The translations under genes and the position numbers were made by a program. Positions 45,199 to 60,900 of a stretch of DNA of 64,000 nt are shown in pieces. The notes under the pieces are model-generated. The model ran no database searches and had not been told where the DNA came from. It was given only the letters and a program-made list of their open reading frames with translations. The DNA is from Rhabditoides inermis (lineage: Eukaryota > Nematoda > Chromadorea > Rhabditida > Rhabditidae), in assembly GCA_963966185.1 (NCBI GenBank), contig CAWZYM010000146.1:35001-99000 (forward strand). Direction: 5' to 3'. Within the stretch, counting starts at the first letter, position 1, and each line of letters starts with the position of its first letter.

Positions 45199-46705
45199 AG
45201 TTTATAGATAGTTTGGTTGTTTTCTTATTTTCAGAAGTTCATCGTGACGGTCCGGTCATCGGGCAACCCCTCTGTCGACAGGATTGATCTACAGCGCCAC
45301 GTCTACTCGACACTGTTGACTCACTCGAACTTCACTCTGTCGTCCAGTGCTTGTGAGTAGCGTCGCATTGATTCGATTTGTGACGTTGGCTGTTGCAGTG
45401 TCCATCTTTGAACTGATCGAGTCGTACGCTGCTGACGACGAAGACGGTCCGGTCTGGAAGAGGCTTCTGTCGCCCGAAACAAGCAAAATGGAGGCGCGCC
45501 GTTTGCTGTCGGCGATCCCGACTCTTCCGCCCCTCGCAACACATCGTTTACGTCCGAGCCGGCACCAGCCACTCCACTGGACCCGTTCCATGAGAGTCCC
45601 GAGGTACGCTCTATTCTATCATTCATCGATCACCAGTCTTGTTCAGTTCGTCTGCTTGCAAGAGCTTGTTCGTGTCTTCCTGCGTTTGCATGCGGGCGAG
45701 AACGCGCTTTCTGCAACTGCTGTGCTCACGGCGAACGCATTCGGCCGTGCTGCCGATGCTATTCTTCGCGCATTGATTGGTAAGAAGTTCTGCATACTGT
45801 ATACTTCATCGTACTGTTAACCATTGGTCAGCTGAGTACAGTACTAATTTTCTCTTATTTTCAGGATTCTCGGAGCCGGAAAACGTATGTTTTCGCGCCG
45901 TGTTCCGATCCTTGTCCAAGAAAACGCAGGCGAAGTGAGCCGACTTCACCGAAAATCTAAATAGTTCCGATTATAACAATGTTTTACATCATAAATTGGG
46001 TCTCCATCCCGCCAAAACAAATTCGGATGATTTGCAGGTTAACGTTTCCATATATTCTGTAAGAAATGATGACATGGGTGTTTGCGCACACCATTCCGAC
46101 GCCATGAGCGCGTTAGCGCGCAAGTGGTTTTGCGCGGGAACCAGCTATTGTCAAATCAGCTGTTCCGTTTCACGTTCTTGTTTTTGTTCAATTTATCAAA
46201 TGTATTGGGTTTTTAATATCGTATTGTGTTTTGTATGTTCATTTATCGACATAGTCGTGTGTAGCTCCTTTTGAAACGCTAGTCAACAAGAATACGTTGT
46301 CGAAAGTTCTGGAATCATGAATTATCGCAAATTATCGCAATTATCATCTTTCCTTTTCTATTGTTGCGTAATCAATGTCATGTTTTAAATTTGTTGCTAT
46401 AGGACTGTTGCTTCGTTTTTCGTCACGTGAGCGCATCCTGTGAACTTGCTGCTATCGGCGGTCCTAGCGCATGTGCCAGGTTGATGGCGGCACACAGACA
46501 GCGGCGGTAAGCGTGGAGTTTGACCAGGTTTACTAATTATTTATTAATTATAGTGTTTGATGATTGTAATATGTAATATGACTCGTCTACGTGTTATAAC
46601 TGATGCATGATTGCAGGAGGTTTCGTACACGCCGCACTCGTCGGTCGTCGCATCGCAAGCACAGCACCAGGTCTTCGTCAAGCACGTCTCCTGCTTTCTC
46701 AAGGT
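45199..46705 (+). pseudogene. colinear duplication of unidentified-gene exons (copy of 36331-37837)
   Basis: Every base I compared matches 36331-37837 at a constant offset of 8,868, and open frames in all six phases translate identically, so there are no indels. It spans the exons KFIVTVRSSGNPSVD to HVSCFLK and their introns. The match ends at the final exon boundary: copy one reads AAGGTAAACA, copy two AAGGTGTCCA. With no start and no normal downstream exons it is a partial gene copy, although 47183-47332 could serve as a new terminal exon. Confidence 0.88.
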
Positions 46706-47182
46706 GTCCATCTTAAAGTCGGTTACAAATTTCCGGGAATGATGTGCATGTTAACCACACAAAATTATCAAGAGAGCACGAAACACATTCCGGCTGGAGC
46801 ACAAAAATGGCAGTTACGAGAGTATATTTTGCTGACGCATTTGTGGTGTGCGCGGCCGCGGAGGAAACAGCTGATAGCTTGTTCGATTGTTTTGGCTAAT
46901 TTTATTGTGCTTTCTTACATTTTTGTTTCCTCACATTAGCATCGTTTTTGATGCGCGACATCATAGCAAGAGCTAGATTGGTATATGATTAGAATGTCAT
47001 TTTTCGATACCTTTGATGTCGTTGTGCATCGTGCCAGCATCGTCTCCTTTCTCTACGCCCTTCTGGATTATGCTTCTCGCTTTTTCCGGCACCCACACGC
47101 GCTTGCGCTTGTGTGTGTGGCGTGTCGACAATCGTACTTCCGTGCTAAAACAACAGATATATACATAATCAGTTAAATTCAG

Positions 47183-47332
47183 TACCTCCCGTCTCCCAAG
47201 TCGGTGAAGGTGAGGAAGGCGGAGCAGAGAGGGAGCGACTTGCGTGATGGACGCGTGCACCGGCTGCCCGGGCCGTCCAGCTTCGCGATACCCCGCTTCT
47301 CGTATGATCCAACTTGTCGAGCAGCGAACTAA
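47183..47332 (+). CDS. possible terminal exon downstream of the duplicated block
   Basis: An acceptor (AAATTCAG) is followed by 49 sense codons and a TAA, in phase 0. The composition is basic and protein-like (PSPKSVKVRKAEQRGSDLRD, then SSFAIPRFSYDP). It could be the 3' end of a hybrid transcript from the duplicated exons. No homology is recognised. Confidence 0.3.
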   Translation, partial: YLPSPKSVKVRKAEQRGSDLRDGRVHRLPGPSSFAIPRFSYDPTCRAAN

Positions 47333-48171
47333 CAGCGAGTAAGCAGCAAAGTTTCAAAAAGTTAGCTGTTTCCTAGCGGATAATTTGTCGTTATCTAGCC
47401 ATTGTTTCGCCACTAATTTGCTTCTAATTAGCGGCACCAGGATCCGATCAGCGTCACCCTCGCTTTCTCGTTGTATTGATTTCCGTTGTTGCATTCAAAA
47501 ACACTGGTATGCATACACTTATTTATCTCAATTATGCATACGGAATGAAATTCACAATATCATATCATAATTGACGAGTCGTCTTGGTTCTCTTGGTTCT
47601 TGGTTCTTGATATGCATGATGACGAATCTTGATGATCTTCATATAGCCGCGTTCTTTTTCGAGTATTGGACCGCCCGGATACGGTTTCTGAAAAAAAATA
47701 GATAGATGATGTGCATTCATGTTCACTCACGGGAACAAAAAAAAGACGAAGAGAAGGAGGACGAAGAGAACGACTACGATGCGATTACGTCGTAGTCATC
47801 GTCATCATCCTCCTCCTCTTCGTCATCGTCATCGCCATGCACTACTTCAAGTTTCAAACAACAACCGTACAGCATATAATAACGAAAACCGAAGTAAACA
47901 AACAAATACAACAAAAAGGAAAGGAATTTCAACAAAAAAACAAGTCCTCAGAAACTGGGCGGATGATGACGTTTCTATTTAGCCACAAATTAGCAGGTGC
48001 GCTGCTAACTAGCACAGAACTAGCGGCTGTAGCGCGGCTAACCCAGCGACCTTTTGCGCGAATTAGCACCAAAGTAGCATCTAATTTGTAATTCGCCATT
48101 TGTTGGTAGTTCGCTGGTAATTCGCGAGGAGCCTATTTTTCGCTGCTAATTCGCCCCGGCTCTCTGAGCCT

Positions 48172-48216
48172 GAACTCGCTAATTGCGCCAAGGTCAAAAC
48201 CGCTGAGCGGAGTATA
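48172..48216 (-). pseudogene. fragment of the 33.7-kb retrotransposon family
   Basis: The reverse complement contains GCTCAGCGGTTTTGACCTTG continuing to GGCGCAATT, matching 33758-33785 and encoding the same LSGFDLGAI end. Flanking DNA (47980-48200) is rich in GCTAATT/AATTAGC words, suggesting another degraded element. Confidence 0.5.
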
Positions 48217-48219
48217 ACA

Positions 48220-50746
48220 ATAAAAATGTTGTAAATATATAATGTTATCTTTCTAGAACACACAAAAAAAACAAAAACAAATCAAAATATCAACGAAATT
48301 ATCAAAAATTACGAATCTGCAGCTCTAGCACCGCCCCCCATCCCCGGTCCCGTAACGCTCATATTGATGTGTGATACAATCCCATACCGTATTTCTCACT
48401 TTCCGTTCTCTCTCGGTGAAAACTCCGTCCGAGATTGGGCGTGTAATCTACGCGTGAGTTTCGCGTCGTGGCTGACACACTGATTTTTTTAGCGCGAGTT
48501 AAAAAAAAAGCATGTTAGAACACTGTACAGAGACTTTTCGGTCGAAACTGTCGGCAACCATCTGCTCTTTAAAAAGCCACTCCGGACAGAAACTACCCCC
48601 CCCCCCCCAATTTTATTGAAGTTTCGAATAGTCTTAAATTGCGTGATAATGAAATAGTACCTGATAAGTTAGAAAATACGTTTCCAGTACGTTATGAGCT
48701 CAAAACGTATCTGAAACCTCAATTTCACTTTTCTCAGCTGGCTTCCTACACGAATGATTCCAGAAGCCTTTCACTCTCGACTCTGCGATGAAGACGGAGG
48801 TGGAAACAGCTGTGAACAGTGAGTGGACGTTTCATGTTTCTATTAGGTATACGGTAGATTCAGGCTGGCCGAATTACCAGAGCTATACTTTTTTGTTGTG
48901 ATGTGTATCATCGTGTCATTTCTTGCAATTGTACATTCGCGCGGTCAAACTTTTAAATGAGTTTTCTGTAACAAAAATGTCTCCAGTTCTGTTGAGAGTA
49001 GAGATAGATAAAAAGCTTCAATTGAGAAAAGTGTGTCCTGAAACTGTCCTCACAACGTAGCGTGGCCTGGTTTTTTCGATTTCTATTTCAGTAAGGAGTT
49101 CTCCTCGTTGTTGTAAAAGTTCAATTTTCGGACATATCGACAAGACATTCTATAACTCGGTTCTAACTCAAAACGTAGCAACCATGCTTCAGAAATATGT
49201 AGTACACTTACGTTATATTGTATCCTATTCAACTTAGCTTCCAAATCGGAGTTCGAACACTGATATCGATCGATTGTCACTCTGTCAGACAGAGAGAATT
49301 AAACAAGTGTCTCCAACGTTGTCCAAAGACATGATAGAGACTCCGGACAACAGAGAAAGTTGTGGGTACTACCCACACCGACAACGTAGCGTCGTTCGAT
49401 TTTCAATTTTCGATCTCATTATCAAGTAATTCAATTAAAACCCATTTTTCGCCCCTTAAAGGATGTATCCGGGCAACATTTGTTTATGCCATAGTTTTTG
49501 TTTTGAAAGATGACTTTCATAATGGCTAGAAACACCTACTAGGTTAAAAGTTCTGAAAATTTGTTTGAAATGAATTATCGCCGAAAATACAGCTTTACTC
49601 CATATTGGAGTTAGGCTATAACTAGCTGAAAAATGATGTTTTCAAAAATTAGTCAACGCAGTTCCGGGAAACTCTCAAAAGCATTGCAATGACCCATTGA
49701 ACACATTTTGATATCTTTTGAAATAACAGGGATTTTGCGACTTGAAAGACGTCCCAGGGACTTCGTGGCGGGACCAAATTTTATTGTCCGTAGTCATCCT
49801 TTAAATAGTCCAAGCCGTGTTTGTTCACCGACATGAAGTCAAACTGCACTGCAGCATACGACCCTATTAGATAATCTTCACAAAAAAGTCTCGCACGGCG
49901 TCGCTGCAGAGGTGGCTAATGTACTTTAATATTTTCCTAAGAAAATAAGAAAACTACGAAAAATGGGAACATATTTGGGTTAGTACGGTTCAGTTTAATT
50001 GCGTCTTGTAGGGTATTGCCCCCGTTCATGGTACGTTCATGGTACGCACTCGCCGCATAGTTTTCAGATACAATGTTATCGCATTTACATAGCTGCGCTA
50101 TCGGTCCTCGCGAGACCTTATGACGATTCGCGCGCTTGACGGTCTGATTTTAGGAAAATAAGGGTCATTCCGTCATTCGCAAATCAAATGAAGCAGAGTT
50201 GTTCCAACTTCTAGAGCTAATAACTCACTTCGGAATGATTTTCTTATCATGAAAATTTCACGGCATGATCATTACCCTTTTCCCCATCGATTGTGGATTG
50301 TGTTCAGAGATTTTTGATTCATTGATTAGTTCGTTTGATATCGATCGATAACCACTTTTTTGGTTAGTCATCTTATAAAGGGATTTACGCCAATTCTAAT
50401 ATCTTATCTCAAAAACGTCAGATTCGCACCAATTTTGAACAAGATGGGCCTATCGACCACATGTTCAACTCGTTAGATTTTTGATTTTTGTGTTTGTTAC
50501 CGTACTATAGTTCATACTAGATGTTTTTACGGCGTTGTTTTTCAGTGTCCATCTCTTCTATCGTATATCGCTGCGCCATGCTGCGTTTCAAGGATCCGTA
50601 GCAGCAAGAAGATTCTCTCCTGGATCTCGCACCGGCCGCGTGTTCTGCGTCTTTGCGCTTCACCCTCGTTACGGGTCTTCTGAACTGTGACTTTCTCTTG
50701 TGAGTTATTATTATATGTTCAGTGTTTGACCGTACTATTTGTCCTT
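48220..50746. other. non-coding stretch with one diverged exon copy
   Basis: It contains a poly(C) run at about 48597-48608 and the diverged exon at 48764-48818. From 48.85 to 50.5 kb there is AT-rich sequence in which I see no coding, RNA or transposon signature. Confidence 0.5.
48764..48818 (+). pseudogene. diverged copy of the exon at 35329-35383
   Basis: Splice acceptor, exon (KPFTLDSAMKTEVETAVN against KPFTLDSAVKTEVESAAS), donor and about 40 bp of downstream intron are all recognisably related to 35322-35420. This shows an older duplication of the unidentified gene than the identical 1.5-kb block. Confidence 0.75.
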
Positions 50747-53222
<2,476 letters not shown>

Positions 53223-53618
53223 TATTAATAAAACTAGATGTTCTGTTGTAATTGTAGTGTTTGTTTATTACATAGTTAAACTGTAATAATATCGATTGTC
53301 TACGTTGCATTGTATTATTGTAACATTGTAATTTAAAATTACAGTAAATGAATCGCGTGGCTGCGTGGGAAACGTGTCGCGCGCGGAAAAAAACATTCAC
53401 TACACTTCCAACATGCCATTTCTGCACCACGTGAAAATCAATTCCTCAATGACGCCGCACGCCGCAGCTTTACTACGTTGTCCTTGACATCACCTCTGTT
53501 CAATTGTGAGTCACCATTCCTTATCACATAAATGCGTGCGTACACGCCATCTGTGGTTTCCATTTGTCAGGTTTCAGATAAGCGCGCAGCCATTGATTCT
53601 CCGGAGCGGACAGGAGCG

Positions 53619-54062
53619 ATGCTGCTGCTGCTTGTGCTGCCTCTTCTCTTCCCTGCTTGCGATGCGGCCGACTCGACTCTGACAGTGGATGTGTCCGCCC
53701 AGCACGCGGGCACAGCCCAGCCACCCGAGGAGGCGAATGCACTCCATGTACTCGAGTATACTATGAGAGTCACAGTGAGTCATGTATGTTGTATAATCGA
53801 AGCAGTGACCTCAATCTTCCAACTACATTTGATTTACTGACAGCACTATATAGTTAAAAAAAAAAAGGAGAAATTGAATCATATTATGGTTTTCAGTTCA
53901 CAAACATTACCTACAACACGTCTCTAGAGCTCAATTTCAACTCGGGAATCAATACCACTCTCTATGTGAATCATGCTGTCGATCCTGATAGGCGGTAAGT
54001 AGAGAGGGGAGGAGAGGGAGAGGGAGAGAGAGGAGAGAGAGGGGAGAGAGAGAGAGAGAGAG

Positions 54063-54109
<47 letters not shown>

Positions 54110-54488
54110 GGGGGGGAGAGAGAGGAGAGAACTTTTGCAGGTACCAGAACGCGAACGAACTTCGTCTCTACTCGGTTGGTCCCACTGTAATAGTGGATTT
54201 GGATATGCATAGAAACGACACCAACACCAACTTCAGCACCAGTAAGTGTCTAATCCGTTTTCAAAGAAAATCTGCTATTTCTCACGAATTAAAAATGTAC
54301 CCCTTTGCTTTGTAACTCCAAACTCCATCTAATGTCATCGTTTGCAGTGTCGTTTCCGATAAAACTTTATGGTCTGATAAGCAGAAAGCAATTAACATGA
54401 CTCAGTCACTTGTAGCATATCAAATTGCTTTCTAATCTGATTAGCTTTTTTTTTATACTATGACAGTTATTAATGTTGGAGAGAGGGC

Positions 54489-54534
<46 letters not shown>

Positions 54535-55069
54535 TTGCTTTCAGACGTGTTTCTCACATGGTCGAGTCTGCCCATCCAGCCCACTTCCTCTCTCCTCATT
54601 CCACTCTCTCCGGACAGACCATCCTACATCTCCTACTATGGCTACTTGGGACTGACAAACAGAGGTGAGACGCATTGCCACAGGATAACGATCACTTTCC
54701 AAAACGCACAGTCCAAGGTGCATGCAGAACACAACTCGCGCATACCACTGTACTCAAATGGCTAGATTTTTCAGTTCACAGTTTCCTTGAGCGATGAATC
54801 AACAATGAAAACAGTATGGATATGGAAGCAAGCAGTATGAGGAGTTGAACTGAATACGTTACAGGTTCCCTGGTGGTCTCGTATCCCTCCGACGAGGTAC
54901 TTTGTCTGTCCCGGCCTCGATTCGCGGGAGCAGATGACGAGATGACAGACACTGTGTTCGTATACGATGGAGTCGGCATACAAGGAGCATACATGGGGAC
55001 GTGAGTGAAAAAAGAAGACATCTTCAGAATGTTCCGGGCTAGTGGAAACAGAGAGGGAGGAGGAGAGAT

Positions 55070-55100
<31 letters not shown>

Positions 55101-56609
55101 GAGAGAGAGAGTTCTCTTGCAGCCTGGCCTCTCTGCTGGGCTGTGATCGCAATGTGCCCCTGGGCCACACGATCACTCTGGTTGCTCCCTTTTCCGTCGA
55201 CCTCACCCAGACGCCTGTGGTCTATCTGAAATCAGGTACGTCGCCTCTCTCTCTCTCTCCCTCCCTCCCCCTCTCTCTCTCCCCATTCTTCCCTCCCCCC
55301 TCTCTCTCTCTATCCCTGCTTCTCCCCCTTCTCTTTACCCCTTGTTCAGTCTCTCTCCCCTCTCTGTTCTATCCTCGTTCTTTCAGCCTTCTCTTCCCAC
55401 TCCCTGGGCTCTTACCGTCCAGTGCTCCTCAATTCTCACGATCAGAATGCTTCGATCGGAGACGTTCCGATGACTTTTGTGAACAGTGACAAGTCAACGA
55501 AGGATCTCAAAATCACTCTGTCCAACTTTGTTTTCGCTGATGACGTGAGTTTATGCCTGCATTGCTTTGAGTTACAATACTTTCACGTTGGTTTACAGGT
55601 CCTACTAATTTGCATATTCTAGAGCGCGTATTTGAAGATTTGGTGTGGTGGAGTGGCGAGTCTGACGAATGGAGAGAAGCAGACGGTCGCTACAATGAAG
55701 TGAATCATTTATGATTGGAACAGCCTCATAACAAACATATTCATCTTGTTCATAATATCCGTCTTCATTCCCAGTGTGTCCCTCTAGGCAGTCGACCCTC
55801 TCCAACTGGACGACCCCCGAGGGAGTGCTCTCTCTCGCCTGTCGATCAGTCACCCTCGTCTCCACACTCGGGGGCAGGGTCAATGTGACCATTGATGGCA
55901 CTGTCGGTGAGTCGAGCAGAAATCCAACAGAATAGTGTGTCCCAAAGTACTACATGGAACTAGAAACTCATCAAGTTTCGTTTGATCCGAGGGTTTTGGA
56001 TACTAACCAAATTATTTCAATTATCCAGCTACCATGAGTGATGAGTGTCATTTGAGACAACTCGCAGTCGCTGGTCATCTCGCCAGTAGGTCCGGGTTCC
56101 CTGGGAGTGTTCACGTCATTCAACTATCCATGGGAGGAGACCACAGAGAGACACGCTATCCGGCTGATCAAGAGTGGCAAGGGTGAGTGCATGAGGGGAC
56201 AGTCAAGTGAGAGACAAGTGGTCGAATATCGGCAGCGCGCCCGAGTCACAGAATGAAAAGATGATGTGTAATAAGTATGTTTTTTTTCAGATGAACTCAA
56301 CTACACTCTCTCATTTCCCACTGCAACGCACGTTTCAATGAATGCCACTTCATCCAATGCAAACGGAACCAAGCAGGCGCTAACGTGGGTTTTTGTTACT
56401 ATCGAGTGTTGCCCACTATTACATATCACTGTTTCAGCAACCTCTCTGCGACTAGTGTGAACATGACCGGAAGTGACGTCACCCTTCGCATCACGGGTAC
56501 TGGAGTATATAGAGTTGTATATGAAGTGAGTGCCATCCCCACTACCGGAGGTGCTGCTACGCTTCTATCGATTCTCTTTGTCCTTGTTTCTGTTTTGATG
56601 GTGTATTAG
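53619..56609 (+). CDS. secreted, probably membrane- or GPI-anchored CUB-like protein
   Basis: Twelve exons, frame-consistent throughout: 53619-53774, 53897-53994, 54141-54241, 54545-54664, 54865-55000, 55123-55235, 55387-55544, 55623-55699, 55788-55906, 56087-56182, 56291-56384, 56438-56609. The total is about 460 codons. A clear signal peptide (MLLLLVLPLLFPACDA) starts the protein. Two CUB-like regions are suggested: an N-terminal one with VFVYDGVGIQGAYMG, matching the CUB D-x-V-x-V-Y-D-G turn, and a C-terminal one starting FTSFNYPWEE, like the CUB S-x-N-Y-P opening. There are many N-glycosylation sequons (NIT, NTS, NTT, NAT, NMT). A hydrophobic C-terminus (ATLLSILFVLVSVLMVY) ends the protein and fits a GPI signal. 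Nematode CUB-like proteins of this design are often intestinal or immune-induced; that role here is inference. AATAAA at 56658. Confidence 0.7.
54000..54129. repeat. (GA)n microsatellite filling an intron
   Basis: A purine run occupying nearly the whole intron between the exons at 53994 and 54141 of the CUB-like gene, with only about 10 bp before the TTTTGCAG acceptor. Confidence 0.95.
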
Positions 56610-56700
56610 AAATGTTTTTACTATTTTCACCAATTCGCGATGGTCACTGTTTCTATGAATAAATTATATTTAAATATATAACGTAAGTGTTTCACCTTGA

Positions 56701-57387
56701 TTTGTCGACTTCCGGGCAGCATTCGACAGTCCCGATCGAGACCGCCTCTTCGATGCCGTTCGCGCCGACGGAGTACCAGCCCCGCTAGTCGATCTACTGC
56801 GAGATCTGTACAGCCGTACTACTGCCGCTGTCCGCACTCCTTGCGGAATCACGCAGCAGTTCGCCGTCCGGACTGGAGTGCGCCAAGGATCCGTCTGCGG
56901 CCCGCTTCTGTTCAACTATGTCATCGACGACGTGATGCGACGTGTTGTGGATGAGTGTGGGGGAGGAGTGGAGCTGCACCCGACAGGACGGAAAGTCACC
57001 GACCTCGACTACACGGATGACATCGCTCTGCTGGGAGAAGACCCTGTTAACCTGCAGAAAGCCGTCGACCGTCTCAGTCTCTTCGCCGCCTCGTACGGTC
57101 TGACCCTCAGGCCGGACAAGTTCGAGTCGATGACCATCCCGCGAGGAGTAAAGCAGGAGTTCACTGTCAATGGAGAGAAGATCGCGCAGAACAACATCTT
57201 CCGCTACCTCAATTCGTGGATTAACAGCGACGCCGACCTTACCAAGGATGTGGAGGCGCGAATAACCCAAGCCTGCTCCGCGTTCAATTCGCTGGAAAAG
57301 GTTTTGTGGAGATCGAGCGTCGCCAATCACGTCAAGCTGCGGATCAACCTCACCGCCGACGATTCATTCAGAATAAGCGGGAACTAG
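56701..57387 (+). pseudogene. internal fragment of a second non-LTR reverse transcriptase
   Basis: One open frame without a proper start. It begins at the palm motif FVDFRAAFDS and continues with LVDLLRDLYSRTTAAVRT, GVRQGSVCGPLLFNYVIDDV, catalytic YTDD in LDYTDDIALLGE, YGLTLRPDKFESM, then FRYLNSWINSDAD and a thumb-like LEKVLWRSS. It ends in a stop at 57385-57387 shortly after a break in homology. Endonuclease, N-terminal fingers and C-terminus are missing. YTDD in place of YADD and the low similarity to the 42-45 kb element show a different clade. It begins only about 40 bp after the poly(A) signal of the CUB-like gene. Confidence 0.8.
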
Positions 57388-57922
57388 AAATACCTCTTTT
57401 ATCGTAGGAAAGAGTAATGACAGATATGCATTCAAATTTAACTACTTGATAAAACGAAATCCACATCAATGCATACCTCAAACGGGATTCAATTATCACT
57501 TTATTCGGCATTATATCGCACACACACTCAACGTGTAACACAATTTAATAAATCGATATATCAAATAGTGTGTAGGAAGGTGTGAGAGTGAAGAACATAA
57601 GTCATAAGTAGATGCAAAGTAAAATAGCTCTGAGCATTCGCTCTTTCAAATCAAATAACACATTTCATTCGAAAAAGGGGCAGTGATCAACGTATAAAAA
57701 TCCTCAACTCAAAGGTAACAGCGGTAAAACTTTGCGTCACAATCAATCAGAAACTCGACAAATAACTCATCATCAGTGATATCACATTTAAAGAGAGACG
57801 GTGCGACACAGACAGAGGGTCAAGTGAATGAGAGGAGTGGGAGGAAGGGAGAGGGTACTGATATGTACATCTTCTAGCCAGGAGCGGGTACTCACAGGGG
57901 GCGTGGCCTGTGGGGGCGGGGC

Positions 57923-60900
57923 CTAGATCTGAACGGCGGGGTTGGGAACCCAGATGGCTGGCCGGCTTTCCTGCTGGATCACCTGCAGCACCCTTTCCAC
58001 CACCTCCTCCGGACGATTCGCCGAAATTGTCGCTGAACAGTGAGGATGTAATGACATAGTGCCAAGTCGTGCACACCACATGGTGTTGCACCATTCCGCA
58101 CCACACTTACCAGTGAAGAGATCTCCAAAGACGTTCTCCATCCTCTGGTACTTGTCGAACTGCTGGGCTACCGGCGCATCGTTCTCACCCCAGTCCCTGA
58201 AATCAATCGATAATCAATCAATACAACAGCTGGAGAGAGAAGAAAGACAAGAAGGGAAAGAGGGGAGACTGACATGAGCTGATCGGGCGAGTGGGGCTTG
58301 ATGAAGACAGCAATGGGATGGATGTTGGCTGCGTTGAGCCGACGGATCGCGTTCCCACTCACATCCAGGATACAGTGGCGGCCCTGCAATCAAGACCCTC
58401 ATTTCTGTCTCTCTCTCTCTCTGTCTCTCTCTCTCTGTCTCTCTCTCTCTCACCTGCTGGGTGACCTCCCTGACAGACTGGATGCTGGTACCATAGAGAT
58501 TATCTTGGAACTGTCCGGCTTCGATGAACAGATTATTGCGCACATCATTCTCCATCTGACCCTGCAAAAGACATTACATTAGACTCCGCCCTTTCAAGCA
58601 CCGCCCACTCCACATACCTTGGGCACAAAGTGATAGTCACGTCCGTTCACCTCACCCTCCTTCTGCGGACGCGAGGTATCTGAAATGAGAGATGGTCAGC
58701 TATCACTTCTCCCCCAAGCTCCGCCCATCTAGGTCCCGCCCACTCACGCGGAACGCAACTGCCAAACTTCTGCGGGTATCTGTTCACGAGTTCGTCGTTG
58801 ACGCGATCCTTCAGCGGACCCAGAATCATCACCGGACGAGCATAGTTGGCTGGAAAAACAATCGATAAAACAGTGATCTAACGAATAAATAACCAAACAA
58901 CTCACCCTGGACCTGCTCGACCGGCTGGTACGAGTGAACGGCCTCCTCGTTGCTGGCAGCTGAAATTAATCAATACTTTAATCGATATAACATTAACACG
59001 TAACAAACTTCTACTAGCAATCACACACAAAGCCGGGCAGGTACCGCGGGTACATATACACACCACTCCTACGTCAACACTCGTCACACACCCAAGCTGC
59101 GCCAGCCTCACACTACCCACCCCACTCGCTATCACTCGTGTATGCAGTGGTGGTGACGGTAGACGCCACTAAACCCCACAATCATTAGCCCCTCCCCTCG
59201 TGACTCCGCCCACTCACCCTCGTTGTCCGTGAATTCGTTGAGTCGGTCGGTGGACTTGACGAAAGGGAACTTTCTGGAGAAGGAGAGTTGGGAGCGGGAG
59301 CCGCGGCGGCCTTCCATTCCTCCGCCGCCTCCTCCCGACGAACCATTCCTGCCGAGGGACATCGAACCTTGGTTGAAGTTCACCTAAACGGATTAGATGA
59401 GTCCTCTTTCTTTCTCCCACCCCTCTCTCTCTCTCCCTACCTGTCTCCTCTTTGCCCTCTCCCTCTTCTCTACACGCCTCTTGCTGGGAATCACTCCCTC
59501 CGGTCCCTCCTCTCCGTTCTCGTGAACCTGCAAAGCTCATTCATACACTATCCGCTCCTGCGCGCATCGTGCTTCCAAGCCCCGCCTCCGCACGCCCCGC
59601 CCACTCACCCTTCTGGCGGTCCACCAGTCGTCGTCGCTGTCGTTCGTGACGTGGAGGATGTCTCCACTCTGGAACGGCATGATCCTGTGTGGCTGTCCGG
59701 ACTCGCGAGACGGGTCGTGGTCGAACAGAGCCCTGCAATCTCCACAATTAGCCCCGCCCCTCCATGTTCCGCCCCCTCGACTCACCTCACATACAGCTCT
59801 CTTCTGGGAGCGGCCATTCCGGCGCCTCCCATCGCGCCCTGTGCCTGTCCCCGAATCATATCCGCCCGTAGACGCTCAATCTTCTCCTCAAAGTTCTGGT
59901 AGTCTGAAATAGAGATAATAGAATCAGGCCCGCCCCCGAGACTCCGCCCACTCACCGTGTGGGCGGTACTGCAGGGTGAGAGTGACGGGGTTGCCAGCGT
60001 TCTTGAGGGCTTCAGCCGCCTGCGAGTGAGTCGCATTCTGCAGACCGCGACCATTCACTTCCAGCAGAACGTCTCCCTAAAAAAGTACTGGTGAGTTCCG
60101 CCTCTTCAGACTCCGCCTCCTCCAAGACTACGCCCCTCCCAGCTCCACCTACCTTGCGCACGCTTCCGGATAGATCGGCCACACCTCCCGGCACGATGTA
60201 GCTGATGTAGATCGGCTCACCGTCCTCGCCTCAAATGATCAGTGTGAAATTGTCAACACATTGTTACTTTACCGAGAAAAAAAAACATGTCCGCTCTCAC
60301 CTCCGACAATGTTGAATCCGAGTCCCTGAGGTCCCTTGGTGAGTCCGACGGGTCGGGGATGGAGGGGGATGTGCACTTCTCCCATCGGCGGCGGCTGCTG
60401 CTGAACTAGCTGCGGCTGCGATGCGAACGCTGTAACGGGAGGAGGCTTCACATCCACAGGTACGTAATGGTTATGGACCATGGTTATGCCAGCTTCTTTT
60501 CCCTTACAATCGAAAACATATATGTTCTACAATCACTATATATCATAATCGCACTCTTTTCTCAACAACCAAGTTCAGAATGCGTTACCGCGCTAGACAC
60601 TCGCAGGCGAGTCCCATCGCCATTCCCCCTCGTCTCCCCTCCCCCTCATTCCCCTTACCATCAGGCTGCGGCTGCTGCATGTAGTTGAGAGCAGACTGCG
60701 AGCCGAACGAACGATCGCCCATGCCTCCGCCCATTCCACCGTAGCCCTGCACAGAGTGCGCTGAAACGAGCCAACGTCAAGTCCCGCCCACGCTAGCCAC
60801 GCCCACTCACGTCTCTGCGGGGTGCTGGCGGCTCCAATCGAGCGGTTGTACGAGTCGTTCATTGCGTGCTCCGGATGCGGGTTCTTCAGGAACAGCACAG

